In this document: positions 9,497 through 22,198 of the stretch, one piece after another
How the letters are laid out: each line of letters starts with the position of its first letter
How positions within the stretch are numbered: position 1 is the stretch's first letter
Source: Candidatus Enterenecus merdae
Lineage (GTDB): Bacteria; Bacillota; Clostridia; Oscillospirales; Oscillospiraceae
Reading direction: 5' to 3'
DNA length: 64,000 bases
Assembly: GCA_018716385.1 (NCBI GenBank)
Contig: DVJZ01000026.1
Location: forward strand, 62,001-126,000
The notes under the pieces: model-generated
Told to the model about the DNA's origin: nothing
Database searches by the model: none
The model's input: only the letters and a program-made list of their open reading frames with translations
Program-made: the position numbers and the translations under genes

Positions 9497-11155
9497 TTAC
9501 ACCTCCATGATCACCGGCAAGATCATCGGGTTGCGCTTGGTTTTCTTATAAAGGTAGTTGGACAGCGCGCCCTTGATCTCAGACTTGATGGCCGCCCAGT
9601 CCCGGGTGTGCCGGGTGGCACAGCGCTCCAGCGCCTCCACCGCCACCTGGCGCAGCTCTTCCATGAGTCCTTCCGACTCCTTGACGTAGACGAATCCCCG
9701 GGTGATGATGTCGGGGCCGGAAATGACCTGCCCGTCCTCGCCGGACATGGACACCACCACCACCAGCATCCCGTCCTGGGCCAGGTGCTGCCGGTCCCGA
9801 AGGACCACCGCCCCCACGTCGCCCACGCCGTAGCCGTCCACGAACACCTTGCCCGAGGGCACCGTGCCGTTGACCTTGACGCTCTTGGCGGTCAGCTCAA
9901 TGACCTTGCCCACGTCGCTGATGACGATGTGCCGCGGGTCCATGCCCATGTCCCGGGCCAGCTTGGCGTGGGTCTTGAGGTGGCGCTGCTCGCCGTGGAC
10001 GGGGATGAAGAAGCGGGGCTTGGTCAGCGCGTGCATGATCTTCAGCTCCTCCTGGCAGGCGTGGCCGGACACGTGCAAGGGCAGCTCCCGCTCGTTGACC
10101 ACCTCGGCGTCCCGGCGGTAGAGCTCGTTGATCACGTTGCCCACCGAGTTCTCGTTGCCCGGGATGGCGGAGGCGGAGATGATAACCCGGTCCCCCGCCT
10201 GGATGTCCACCTGCCGGTGGGTGTTGAACGCCATCCGGGTCAAAGCGGACATGGTCTCGCCCTGGCTGCCGGTGGAGATGATGCACACCTTGTTCTTGGG
10301 CAGGGTCTTGATCTGGGCCAGGTCCACCACCGTGCCCGCGGGCACTTTCATATAGCCCAGCTCGGTGGACACCCGCATGGCGTTCTCCATGGACCGGCCG
10401 GTCACCGCCACCTTGCGGCCGTACTTGGCAGCCACGTTGATGATCTGCTGGATGCGGTCGATGTTGGAGGCGAAGGTGGTGACGATGATGCGTTGATCAC
10501 ATCCCCGGAACAGCGCCTCAAAGGAGGCGCCCACGCTGCGCTCGCTCTTGGTAAAGCCGGGGCGCTCCACGTTGGTGGAATCGGCCAGCAAGGCCAGCAC
10601 CCCCTCCTTGCCCAGCTCGCCCAGGCGGGTCAGGTCGGCCATGCCACCCTGGATGGGGGTGGGGTCGATCTTGAAGTCGCCGGTGTGGACGCACACCCCC
10701 AAGGGGCAGCGGATGGCAAAGGACACCGCGTCGGCGATGGAGTGGTTGATGTGGATGAACTCCACCGAGAACTTGCCCGCCCGGACGGTCTCACCCGCCT
10801 CGCAGGTCACCAGCTTCACCTTGTCCACCAGGCGGTGCTCCTCCAGCTTCAGGCGGATCAATCCCGCGGACATTCGGGTGGCATAGATGGGGGCGTTGAT
10901 GTCCCGCATGAGATAGGGGATGCCCCCGATATGGTCCTCGTGGCCATGGGTGATGAAGATGGCCCGGATCCGATCCCGATTCTGGATCAGATAGGTGAAG
11001 TCGGGGATGACCACGTCGATGCCGTACATATCGTCGTCAGGGAACCCCATCCCCACGTCCACGATGATGATGTCGCCGCCGTACTCATAGACGGTGAGAT
11101 TCTTGCCGATCTCGTTCAAACCGCCCAGCGGGATGATTTTTAATTTTTCTGCCAT
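9497..11155 (-). CDS. rnj: Ribonuclease J
   Basis: MAEKLKIIPLGGLNEIGKNLTVYEYGGDIIIVDVGMGFP...FITHGHEDHIGG; ends KRNPMILPVIMEV. Confidence 0.95.
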   Translation of the reverse strand: MAEKLKIIPLGGLNEIGKNLTVYEYGGDIIIVDVGMGFPDDDMYGIDVVIPDFTYLIQNRDRIRAIFITHGHEDHIGGIPYLMRDINAPIYATRMSAGLIRLKLEEHRLVDKVKLVTCEAGETVRAGKFSVEFIHINHSIADAVSFAIRCPLGVCVHTGDFKIDPTPIQGGMADLTRLGELGKEGVLALLADSTNVERPGFTKSERSVGASFEALFRGCDQRIIVTTFASNIDRIQQIINVAAKYGRKVAVTGRSMENAMRVSTELGYMKVPAGTVVDLAQIKTLPKNKVCIISTGSQGETMSALTRMAFNTHRQVDIQAGDRVIISASAIPGNENSVGNVINELYRRDAEVVNERELPLHVSGHACQEELKIMHALTKPRFFIPVHGEQRHLKTHAKLARDMGMDPRHIVISDVGKVIELTAKSVKVNGTVPSGKVFVDGYGVGDVGAVVLRDRQHLAQDGMLVVVVSMSGEDGQVISGPDIITRGFVYVKESEGLMEELRQVAVEALERCATRHTRDWAAIKSEIKGALSNYLYKKTKRNPMILPVIMEV

Positions 11156-11516
11156 ACATACTCCTTTTCCAATTTTCCAATGGATGCTTCCTGTCATTGC
11201 GCGCAAGTTCACCAGGCCAGGCGGATGGAACCTGCCTGTCCTGTCTGATGAATCCGAGCGAAAGCAACCCTCCGGCGCCAAAGCCGCTCCAGCCCCCAAC
11301 AGGGTCCGGGCTGGCACACGGGAAACAGGCGGCAGCCGGGCCGCGCCCACGCCGGCCCTGTCTCGCCGGATGGGATGCGGCTGGCTACTTGCCTCACCCG
11401 CGCTGTGCGCCCCTTCAGGTCACAGCTTCACGCTCCAAATCAAAAACGCTGAAAGCCAGCGTCTCACGCCATGTTCGAGAACGCTCAACCCCCATCAGGG
11501 GGGAGCAATTCTCGAA
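11156..11516 (-). promoter_or_regulatory. Long candidate structured 5' leader of rnj with hairpins
   Basis: Minus strand: TATACT at 11523-11518; long stem TTCGAGAA..GCTC..CCCC/GGGG..GAGC..TTCTCGAA (11516-11474); second hairpin ACGCTG-GCTTT-CAGCGT-TTTT (11462-11442). Confidence 0.4.
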
Positions 11517-11594
11517 TAGTATAGCACAGAAATCGGAAAAAGTACAGCATTTTTTACCCTATGGCCAAATTTGGCCGTCTCCACCGGTCCGGCC

Positions 11595-12251
11595 TCACCT
11601 GGCCCGGGCCAGGGTGAGGGCCACCACGCACGCCGCCCCCGCGGCCCGCAGGCAAGCGGCGCATTGGGCCAGGGTCGCCCCACTGGTTGCCACATCGTCC
11701 ACCAGTACCACCCGCTTCCCAGCCAGCTCCACCCCTGGCAGGCAGTCGTAAGCCCCGGCCACGTTGGCTCTCCTGGATTGCTCCGTTCCCAGGCGGGACT
11801 GGGCCCGGGTGTGCCGGCGCTTCTCCAGGGTGGGGATCACCGGTAGCCCCGTCACCTCACCCACCCGACGGGCCAGCAGTTCCGCCTGGTCATAGCCCCG
11901 GGCCCGCAGGCGCTTGCGGGACAGGGGCGCCCAGGTGACCAGGTCCACCGGCCCCGCCCAGTCCCGCGCCAGGCATTGGGCCATGAGCGCCCCGAACAGG
12001 CGGCTGTGCCCCCGTCCGTGCTGGAACTTATAGCGGCGCACCCCCTCCCGCGCACCGTCCCGGTACCAGAGGGGGGCCAGGCAACGGGCACAGCCGTCCA
12101 CCTGCTGCCGAGCCTCCTCCGGCTCCACCCAGGGCAGGGCCCGCTGGCAGGCTCCACACATCCCGTCCTCCCACCGCTCCAGCACCCGGCCGCAGAAGGG
12201 GCAGCGGACTGGGTACACCAGGGACAACAGCAGGGCTAAGGGCCGGATCAT
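11595..12251 (-). CDS. comF: ComF family protein (phosphoribosyltransferase-like)
   Basis: CPFCGRVL/CGACQRALPW/CARCLAP zinc ribbon, VVLVDDVATSGATL PRTase motif. Confidence 0.92.
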   Translation of the reverse strand: MIRPLALLLSLVYPVRCPFCGRVLERWEDGMCGACQRALPWVEPEEARQQVDGCARCLAPLWYRDGAREGVRRYKFQHGRGHSRLFGALMAQCLARDWAGPVDLVTWAPLSRKRLRARGYDQAELLARRVGEVTGLPVIPTLEKRRHTRAQSRLGTEQSRRANVAGAYDCLPGVELAGKRVVLVDDVATSGATLAQCAACLRAAGAACVVALTLARAR

Positions 12252-12433
12252 CGCTCCTGGCCGGGCAGCTCGATGGGGCCGTGCTCCCGCTCGAAGCTAC
12301 GGATGCACTGGTTGACCAGGTAGAGGATCTGCTTGCTCATGGAGCGGCCCTCATATTCGGCAACATATTTGAATTTATCGTGAATGTTTGGATGCAGACG
12401 GATGCTGAGATGGGTCAAGTCTTGGTTTGCCAT
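12248..12433 (-). CDS. Ribbon-helix-helix (Arc-like) DNA-binding protein
   Basis: MANQDLTHLSIRLHPNIHDKFKYVAEYEGRSMSKQILYLVNQCIRSFEREHG. Confidence 0.75.
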   Translation of the reverse strand: MANQDLTHLSIRLHPNIHDKFKYVAEYEGRSMSKQILYLVNQCIRSFEREHGPIELPGQER

Positions 12434-12674
12434 ATGCCGCGCCTCGCTTTCGGTAATTCCACCATACCCAAAACAACTAATAATTAGTTATCTTTAAGTG
12501 CAAAATTACGGCATTATTTGAACAGCCAGCGGCCCCTCATTCTGGAGGGTGCTGGCTGTTCAAACCATTGTGACATTCAGCGGCATCATCTTGGCGCGGA
12601 AGCCCCCTTTCCAGCCTGCGGACACAATAAGCGGCAACGAAAGTGCTGCGGAAGCCCACAGCCCGCTTGCCATC

Positions 12675-12706
12675 AAAAGGCCCGCTCCGGTTGGAGCGGG
12701 CCTTTT
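12675..12706. terminator. Terminator (downstream of nifJ)
   Basis: aaaaGGCCCGCTCCggttGGAGCGGGCCtttt. Confidence 0.85.
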
Positions 12707-12719
12707 GCGGTGAAATTTT

Positions 12720-16328
<3,609 letters not shown>

Positions 16329-16562
16329 TGGCGTTCTCCTCCTTAATTGGTCCGGTGAACCTGCCCGGACATGATTCGTGGTTGGGATGGTGCGATGCGA
16401 TGGCCCGGGCCCGGCCCGGCGCGCATCGGGGCAGCCCCGCGGGGCTCGGCTACACCTCTATATTGTAACACGGCATCTTCCCTTTTGTAAATAGAATTCT
16501 GCATATATCGTGATTTTTTTATCAATGTTCACGGGCAATCCAGATGCCACTGCCCCACACCC

Positions 16563-16889
16563 TCAAAACACCGCCTGCACCAGCACCATATACAGTATGG
16601 TGCCTCCCAAAATCGACAGCATATTGTTGCGTTTCCACAGGTGCAGCAGGGCTACCGCCAGCCCGGCGATCAGGGCTGGGGCCCAGTTGGCGGGGGCCTG
16701 AAAGCTCACCTGCCGGAAGCAGTAGACGATGAGCATAGCGATCACCGCCGGGGGCAGGTACCGGCCCAGGTAGAGCACTGCCCGGGGCGGGTTCCCTCGC
16801 CGGCCAAAGAGCAGGAAGGGCAGGGCCCGGGTGAGAAAGGTGATGGCGGCCATCACGGCGATGGCGGCCACGGCTTGCCACGCGCTCAC
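16563..16889 (-). CDS. azlD: AzlD family branched-chain amino acid export protein
   Basis: FLTRALPFLLFGRRGNPPRAVLYLGRYLPPAVIAMLIVYCF; overlaps AzlC by 4 bp. Confidence 0.88.
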   Translation of the reverse strand: MSAWQAVAAIAVMAAITFLTRALPFLLFGRRGNPPRAVLYLGRYLPPAVIAMLIVYCFRQVSFQAPANWAPALIAGLAVALLHLWKRNNMLSILGGTILYMVLVQAVF

Positions 16890-17608
16890 CGCTCCTCACC
16901 CCCTTGCCCGGCATTCGCCCGCTGCCCCTCCAGTCGAGGGCGCAGGAGCATCAGCAGGGCCACCATCAGCACCAGGGCGGGGATGAGGAAGCGGCCGTTT
17001 TCCTGTCCCATCACCAGCAGGCAGGCCAGGGTGACCCCCGCCCCCAGCAGGGCGGGCAGATGCTGGCGGCTGGAGCGCCACTGCTCCACGGCGATGACGA
17101 TGAACAGGGCGGTCATGGCAAAGTCAATCCCCTCGGTGTTGATCTGGATGAGGGAGCCGGCCACCGCCCCCAGCACGGACCCACTGATCCAATACAGATG
17201 GTCCAGCACAGCGATGGAGAAGTAAAACCCTTTCTCCTCCACCCCCTGGGGCGGCTGGACGCCGGCCAGCAGGGCATAGGTCTCGTCGGTGAGGGAGAAG
17301 ATCATGTACAGCTTACGCCAGCCCATGCCCTGGAACTTATCCAGCATGGACAAGCCGTAGACCAGGTGCCGGAAGTTGATGATCAGCGTGAGAAAGGCCA
17401 CGTCGCCCAGGGGTGCGGCGCGGTCCAGCAGGTCCACCGCCAGGTACTGGCCGCTGCCGGCATAAATGGCCGCCGACATGGCCGCCGCCCAAGTTGGGGT
17501 ATATCCGATGGCGGCCATCATCCAGCCGAACACGACGCCGATGGACAGGTAGCCCATCAGCACCGGCAGGGTATAGGGAAAGGCTGCGGACAGGGTTTTT
17601 CGGGACAT
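16886..17608 (-). CDS. azlC: AzlC family branched-chain amino acid export protein
   Basis: AAFPYTLPVLMGYLSIGVVFGWMM...YAGSGQYLAVDLL...NFRHLVYGLSM. Confidence 0.92.
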   Translation of the reverse strand: MSRKTLSAAFPYTLPVLMGYLSIGVVFGWMMAAIGYTPTWAAAMSAAIYAGSGQYLAVDLLDRAAPLGDVAFLTLIINFRHLVYGLSMLDKFQGMGWRKLYMIFSLTDETYALLAGVQPPQGVEEKGFYFSIAVLDHLYWISGSVLGAVAGSLIQINTEGIDFAMTALFIVIAVEQWRSSRQHLPALLGAGVTLACLLVMGQENGRFLIPALVLMVALLMLLRPRLEGQRANAGQGGEER

Positions 17609-17742
17609 GGCGGCGCGCGCCCCCTCTCAGGCAAAGTCTCCGGCGCAGCGGGCCGGAACGCGCCGGCCCCAATCAGTGCGGATTGCATCTATCGTATCAA
17701 ATCCGCCCTGGGTTGACAAGGGCGCGATTTACAGAAAGCACC

Positions 17743-17771
17743 TTGTAATGCTGACGTAAATTGGCTATAAT
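17743..17771 (+). promoter_or_regulatory. Sigma-A-type promoter upstream of lipid kinase gene
   Basis: TTGTAA-17 bp-TATAAT. Confidence 0.65.
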
Positions 17772-17837
17772 GGTACCCGTCAAAAGTCTCTTTGCCCCCC
17801 GGTCTGGCCGGGGCGCGCGCCCGGCGGAGGGGATCGG

Positions 17838-18740
17838 ATGAAACGACTGCTATTCCTTTACAATCCAAAGGCTGGCCGCCAGCGGGTGCGGGGAATGCTG
17901 CCCGTCCTGTTGGAGGTGTTCGCCCGGTCAGGGTACGAGATCACCGTCCACCCCACCATGGCCCCGGAGGAGGCCGTCCAGGTGGTTGCGGAGCGGGCCG
18001 GTCAGTATGACCGGCTGGTGTGCTGCGGGGGGGACGGCACCCTCAACGAGACGGCCCGGGGCCTGGTAACCCTTCCGGAAGGCCAGCGCCCTGTGCTGGG
18101 CTACATCCCCACGGGCACCACCAACGACTTTGCCAAGACCCTGGGCCTGCCGCGATCCGCCGAGAAGATGGCGGAGGTAGCCTGCGTCGGGGTGCCCCGG
18201 GCGGTGGACGTGGGCGACTGCTCTGGGCGGCTGTTCACCTATGTATCCGCTTTCGGGCTGTTTACCGACGTGTCTTACTCCACTCCCCAGACCACCAAGA
18301 ACCTGCTGGGCCACTTCGCCTATGTGCTGGAGGGGGCTGGCCGGCTGCTGAACGTGCCCAGCTATCCCATGGAGGTGTCCACCGACACAGGGCGGACGAT
18401 CTCGGGGGACTTCATCTATGGCATGGTGTCCAACACCCTGTCGGTAGGGGGGATGATGTCCCTGCCCAGGGATCAGGTGAAGCTGGACGACGGCCGGTTT
18501 GAGGTGCTGCTGATCCGTCCTCCCCACACCCCCCGGGACTGGCAGTCCATCATCGCCTCCCTCAAGGCCCAGCGGGCCGAGCGGGAGGACGGCGCGGTGG
18601 TGGGCTTCACCGCCAGCCAGGTCACCTTCCGCTGCCGCCAGCCGGTGGCCTGGACGGTGGACGGGGAGTTCGGCGGCCGGCGGGAGGAGACCGTGATCCA
18701 GAACCGGCCCAGATCCCTGGTGATCGCCTGCGGGGCCTGA
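17838..18740 (+). CDS. Diacylglycerol/lipid kinase family protein (YegS/DgkB-like)
   Basis: LFLYNPKAGRQRV...RLVCCGGDGTLNETARGL...LGYIPTGTTNDFAKTLGLP. Confidence 0.92.
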   Translation: MKRLLFLYNPKAGRQRVRGMLPVLLEVFARSGYEITVHPTMAPEEAVQVVAERAGQYDRLVCCGGDGTLNETARGLVTLPEGQRPVLGYIPTGTTNDFAKTLGLPRSAEKMAEVACVGVPRAVDVGDCSGRLFTYVSAFGLFTDVSYSTPQTTKNLLGHFAYVLEGAGRLLNVPSYPMEVSTDTGRTISGDFIYGMVSNTLSVGGMMSLPRDQVKLDDGRFEVLLIRPPHTPRDWQSIIASLKAQRAEREDGAVVGFTASQVTFRCRQPVAWTVDGEFGGRREETVIQNRPRSLVIACGA

Positions 18741-18760
18741 GCCCTCGCCCATCCAATGTC

Positions 18761-18810
18761 AAAACAGCCTGCCCGGCCATGCGCAGCTGCATGGTTGGGC
18801 AGGCTGTTTT
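18761..18810. terminator. Bidirectional terminator
   Basis: aaaacagcctgcccggccatg...catggttgggcaggctgtttt. Confidence 0.85.
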
Positions 18811-18822
18811 CTCAATTGCCGG

Positions 18823-20955
18823 CTACCACGTCACCCCATGGTCGGCCAGCACCCGGTAGTAGTCCTGCTGGATGATCTGCTTGGCATAGGTGTACTTGGC
18901 CTGGACCAGCTGGGTCACAGCCCTCACATAGCCCTCGTCCACCGTCACGCCCGGGTTGGGGGTAAAGGTGCCGGTGGACGCCTCATAGGTGCCCGCCGCG
19001 GTGATCCAGCTGTTGCCAAAGCCGGTGTTGGCAAACACCACCAAGGGCATACAGGTGGAGACCTGATCCACCTCATAGTTGGTGGCGAAGACGTCCCGGC
19101 CGGAATACAGGCGGGAGTCATAGTCCAGGCCAAACAGGTTGCAGAGGGTGGGCACGATGTCGATGGACGAGCAGGGGGTGTCCACCTCCACGGGCTCCTC
19201 GATGGCTGCCGACCACATGATGAGGGTGTTGCGGTAGCGGGAGGTGTCCCGCTCGGTATCGCTCATCCCCCGCAGCTCGTTGTAGTAGTCCACCTCCCCG
19301 GCGGCCATCTGATAGGGATAGTGGTCCGAGGTGAGCACGATGAGGGTGTCGTCGGCGATGCCCGCCCGTTCCAGCCGGCCCACCAGGTCGGCCATGGCCG
19401 CCTCCAGCTCCAGGTTGCAGGCGATGTAGGCCTGCACCTGCTCGGAGGCGTCGGGATAGGCGGCCTGGGCCTCCGCCTGGTGCTTGCGGGCCATGGCGTT
19501 GGCCGACCAATAGTAGTTGCAGTGGCCGCTCACCGTCATATAGTAGGCGTGGAAGGGAGTGCCGTTCTCCACATAGTCCTGGATATAGCTATCCGCCGTG
19601 GCCTGGATCATCTCCAGATCGGACTTGGGCCAGACGGTGGGGTCGTCGGTGGCCAGCACCAGGCCGTTGCCGATGCCGTGGTAGTCATAGCCCAGGTTGG
19701 TGTGGGTCTGGTCCCGGCCGTAGTAGTTGTAGGTGTGGTTGTGCCAAGCCGGGACATTGTACCCCAGCTTGGCAAACTGCCGGGCCAGGGAGATGGGCAT
19801 ATCCTTATCCTTGCTGGCCCCAAAGGCGGTCTGGCTGCCAAACCAGTTGGGGATGAGCCCCGTCATCACCGCGAACTCCCCGCCGGAGGTGGATTGGGTC
19901 CAGTTGGGCTGGTAGTAGTTCTGGAATACGAACCCCTCATGGGAGAGCCGGTACAGGGTGGGGGTGAGCTCCTGGCTGATCAGGTAGGGGGAGAAGGCCT
20001 CGGCGGTGATCAGGATCAGGTTCTTGCCCTGGAACATACCGGTGTACTGGTTCTGCTGGGATGGGGTCAGCCCGCCCAGATACTGGTGCAGGGCCTTTAG
20101 GTTGCTGTCACTGGCGGAGGCGGCCAGGGCGGCAAAATCGATGTCCAGCGCGTTGTCCCCATAGACCGTCGGCTGGCTGGCAGCGCCGGAGGGATCGGCT
20201 TCCGGCGAGGCCGAGCCGCCGGGCAGCAGGTCCGGGTGGAGCTCTGGCAGGGGAGCCTCAGGCTGGCCAAACAGGGCGTACTCCAGCTCCAGCCGAAGGG
20301 CGCTCACCAGCCCGAACTGGGGGATGGCGGTGTTGGCGGTGAAGTCGTAGGTGTAATAGCTGCCCGCGCCCCCCAGGGAGGAGATGAGGAAGGCGGCCAG
20401 CTGGCACGCCACCATCCCCCCCGCCAGCAGGCCCCGGACCAGGGCGGTCTGCCCCTCCTGGGGCACGATGGCCCTGCCCAGCAGGCAGTAGGCGACCAGG
20501 GGCAGGAAGGCCAACAGGAGGAAGGGGAGGATGCCCAGCAGCACATCCCAGATGGTGGAGGCAAAGTTGCCCACCACATCCCCGGCCATCCCGCCCATAA
20601 AGGTCAGCCCATAGTAGACCCCGAACATGCTCCGGCAGCCCCGCTCCACGCACAGGATCGCCCCGCCCAAAGCCACCAAGACACCCCCGGCCACCCGGGC
20701 CGCCCGGCGCCAGGGCAGCAGGTCCAGCACCAGGAAGAGGGCCAGGCCAGCGGCCACGGAGAACAGGAAGATGCGAATCAGCGCTGGGGTAAAGAAGGGG
20801 GTCCCCCGGTCAAACAGGCGCAGCAGCAACTCGTGATAGAGCACCGTCACCGGAAAGAACAGCAGGGATAGCAGCGGCTTGCCGCCCTCCCTCCAGCTGC
20901 GGCTAGTGGGGCGGCCAGCCGGACTGCCCGGTTGCAGGTATCTGGGTTGGCGCAT
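18823..20955 (-). CDS. LTA synthase-like sulfatase-family membrane protein
   Basis: N-terminal TM helices; LILITAEAFSPYLISQELTPTL, STSGGEFAVMTGLIPNW, DDTLIVLTSDHYPY: LtaS-family features. Confidence 0.88.
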   Translation of the reverse strand: MRQPRYLQPGSPAGRPTSRSWREGGKPLLSLLFFPVTVLYHELLLRLFDRGTPFFTPALIRIFLFSVAAGLALFLVLDLLPWRRAARVAGGVLVALGGAILCVERGCRSMFGVYYGLTFMGGMAGDVVGNFASTIWDVLLGILPFLLLAFLPLVAYCLLGRAIVPQEGQTALVRGLLAGGMVACQLAAFLISSLGGAGSYYTYDFTANTAIPQFGLVSALRLELEYALFGQPEAPLPELHPDLLPGGSASPEADPSGAASQPTVYGDNALDIDFAALAASASDSNLKALHQYLGGLTPSQQNQYTGMFQGKNLILITAEAFSPYLISQELTPTLYRLSHEGFVFQNYYQPNWTQSTSGGEFAVMTGLIPNWFGSQTAFGASKDKDMPISLARQFAKLGYNVPAWHNHTYNYYGRDQTHTNLGYDYHGIGNGLVLATDDPTVWPKSDLEMIQATADSYIQDYVENGTPFHAYYMTVSGHCNYYWSANAMARKHQAEAQAAYPDASEQVQAYIACNLELEAAMADLVGRLERAGIADDTLIVLTSDHYPYQMAAGEVDYYNELRGMSDTERDTSRYRNTLIMWSAAIEEPVEVDTPCSSIDIVPTLCNLFGLDYDSRLYSGRDVFATNYEVDQVSTCMPLVVFANTGFGNSWITAAGTYEASTGTFTPNPGVTVDEGYVRAVTQLVQAKYTYAKQIIQQDYYRVLADHGVTW

Positions 20956-21039
20956 CAGGATCCCTCCGTCTTTGCCTCATAGTAAAACACTCGGCCGCCT
21001 GCCAGGGCAGACGGCGCTTTATGTCAACAAGTTTGTTTT

Positions 21040-21068
21040 ATCTTACCACAGCCCTCATGGGATTTCAA
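21040..21068 (-). promoter_or_regulatory. Promoter of LtaS-like gene
   Basis: Minus strand TTGAAA (21068-21063), 17-bp spacer, TAAGAT (21045-21040). Confidence 0.6.
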
Positions 21069-21122
21069 TGACAAAACGATGACAATGCGATGACAGGTAC
21101 AATCTTAAGAAAACCATAAGAA
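21068..21122 (-). promoter_or_regulatory. 11-bp-period direct-repeat array (candidate OmpR/PhoP-type response-regulator site)
   Basis: TGTCAT at 21095-21090, 21084-21079, 21073-21068 and TTCTTA at 21122-21117, 21111-21106, all with 11-bp spacing. Confidence 0.6.
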
Positions 21123-21278
21123 ATGTCCCCGATCACCCTATATACGCCCCAGAGGGGCAAATGGCTGCGGGGGTGGGAGGGCGGGTGCAAAAATCCGCCC
21201 CGTTTGTGTCGGGGCGGGCGGAAAACGCTTGCGCCCCCGGCAGGCCAGTTTGCCGGGGACGCGTTTAGACAGTCGGGT

Positions 21279-22058
21279 TCAGCCCAGTTCCCCTGGGCAG
21301 AAGGACTCTGGCGGCAGCAGCTCGCTAAAGGCCACCAGGGCCTCGTCAAACCCGCCCGGGTCATAGGCGGGAGTGGGGCTCTCCAGCCAGTTGGTGGGCC
21401 GGCCCAGACCCAGCGGCAGCGAGGCCACCAGGGACAGCCGCTCCCCGGGAGCCCGCTCCTCCACCAAGCTGCCCGCGTGCAGCTCGGCAATCTGCCGGGC
21501 CAGGGGCAACTCCCAGCCCTGGGCCAGCTCCTCCTCACCGGGGGCGGCCAGCCGCTGGAGCGGCTCCTCCCCCGGGCGGGCCGGCCCCGGCCCGCGCACG
21601 GTGAAGCAGGCGCTGTCCTCCTGCTGAGTCAGGGTGAGGCTCACCTCTCCCCCCGGCCGGGCGACTGCAGCCACCAGGGCCAGCACCATCTGCTCGGCCA
21701 GGGCCTGGTCCACATGCGCCAGCAGCCGCTCCGGCCCCTGGTAGCTCAAGCTCACCCCCGCCCCGCCCAGCACCCCTCGGGCCCGGGCGGCCAGCTCGGC
21801 GCTCCACGGCCCCAGGTCCACCGGCGCAGGGAAGGCACGGATCTCATCCTCGTCGGTCAGGCGGTCGAGCAGTTCCATCTGCCCCACCGCCCGCAGCATC
21901 CGGCAGATGCTCTGGTTGAGTATCGCCAGATAGGCCCCGGCCTTTTCTCCAGTGGCCGTCCGCTCCAACATCTGGCTGGCCGCGGTCAGGTTGGAAAGCT
22001 GTATGCGCAGCCGTGCGGCCACCCCGGCCACGCTGGCCGCCAGTGTCTCTCGATCCAT
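21279..22058 (-). CDS. Histidine-kinase-like ATPase domain protein, no obvious sensor or partner regulator
   Basis: RLRIQLSNLTAASQMLERTATGEKAGAYLAILNQSICRMLRAVGQMELLDRL (DHp-like) followed by a degenerate HATPase-like region. Confidence 0.55.
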   Translation of the reverse strand: MDRETLAASVAGVAARLRIQLSNLTAASQMLERTATGEKAGAYLAILNQSICRMLRAVGQMELLDRLTDEDEIRAFPAPVDLGPWSAELAARARGVLGGAGVSLSYQGPERLLAHVDQALAEQMVLALVAAVARPGGEVSLTLTQQEDSACFTVRGPGPARPGEEPLQRLAAPGEEELAQGWELPLARQIAELHAGSLVEERAPGERLSLVASLPLGLGRPTNWLESPTPAYDPGGFDEALVAFSELLPPESFCPGELG

Positions 22059-22198
22059 TCCATCTGCCCCCTATCCCATCTCTCTATATTGTATGCGCGG
22101 CGGCACGCAGGCTACCATGGAAAAATCTGTGCGCCTCTCGGCCCCCAGTTTACCAGATTTTTCGCCCCTTCACAAGCCGGAAAACATCCCCAAGCCCG

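Noticed and set aside
9608-11143. 511-aa plus-strand ORF antisense to rnj
   Set aside because: Shadow ORF from GC-rich codon usage; low-complexity His/Val/Gly composition, no recognisable family, while the minus strand is clearly RNase J.
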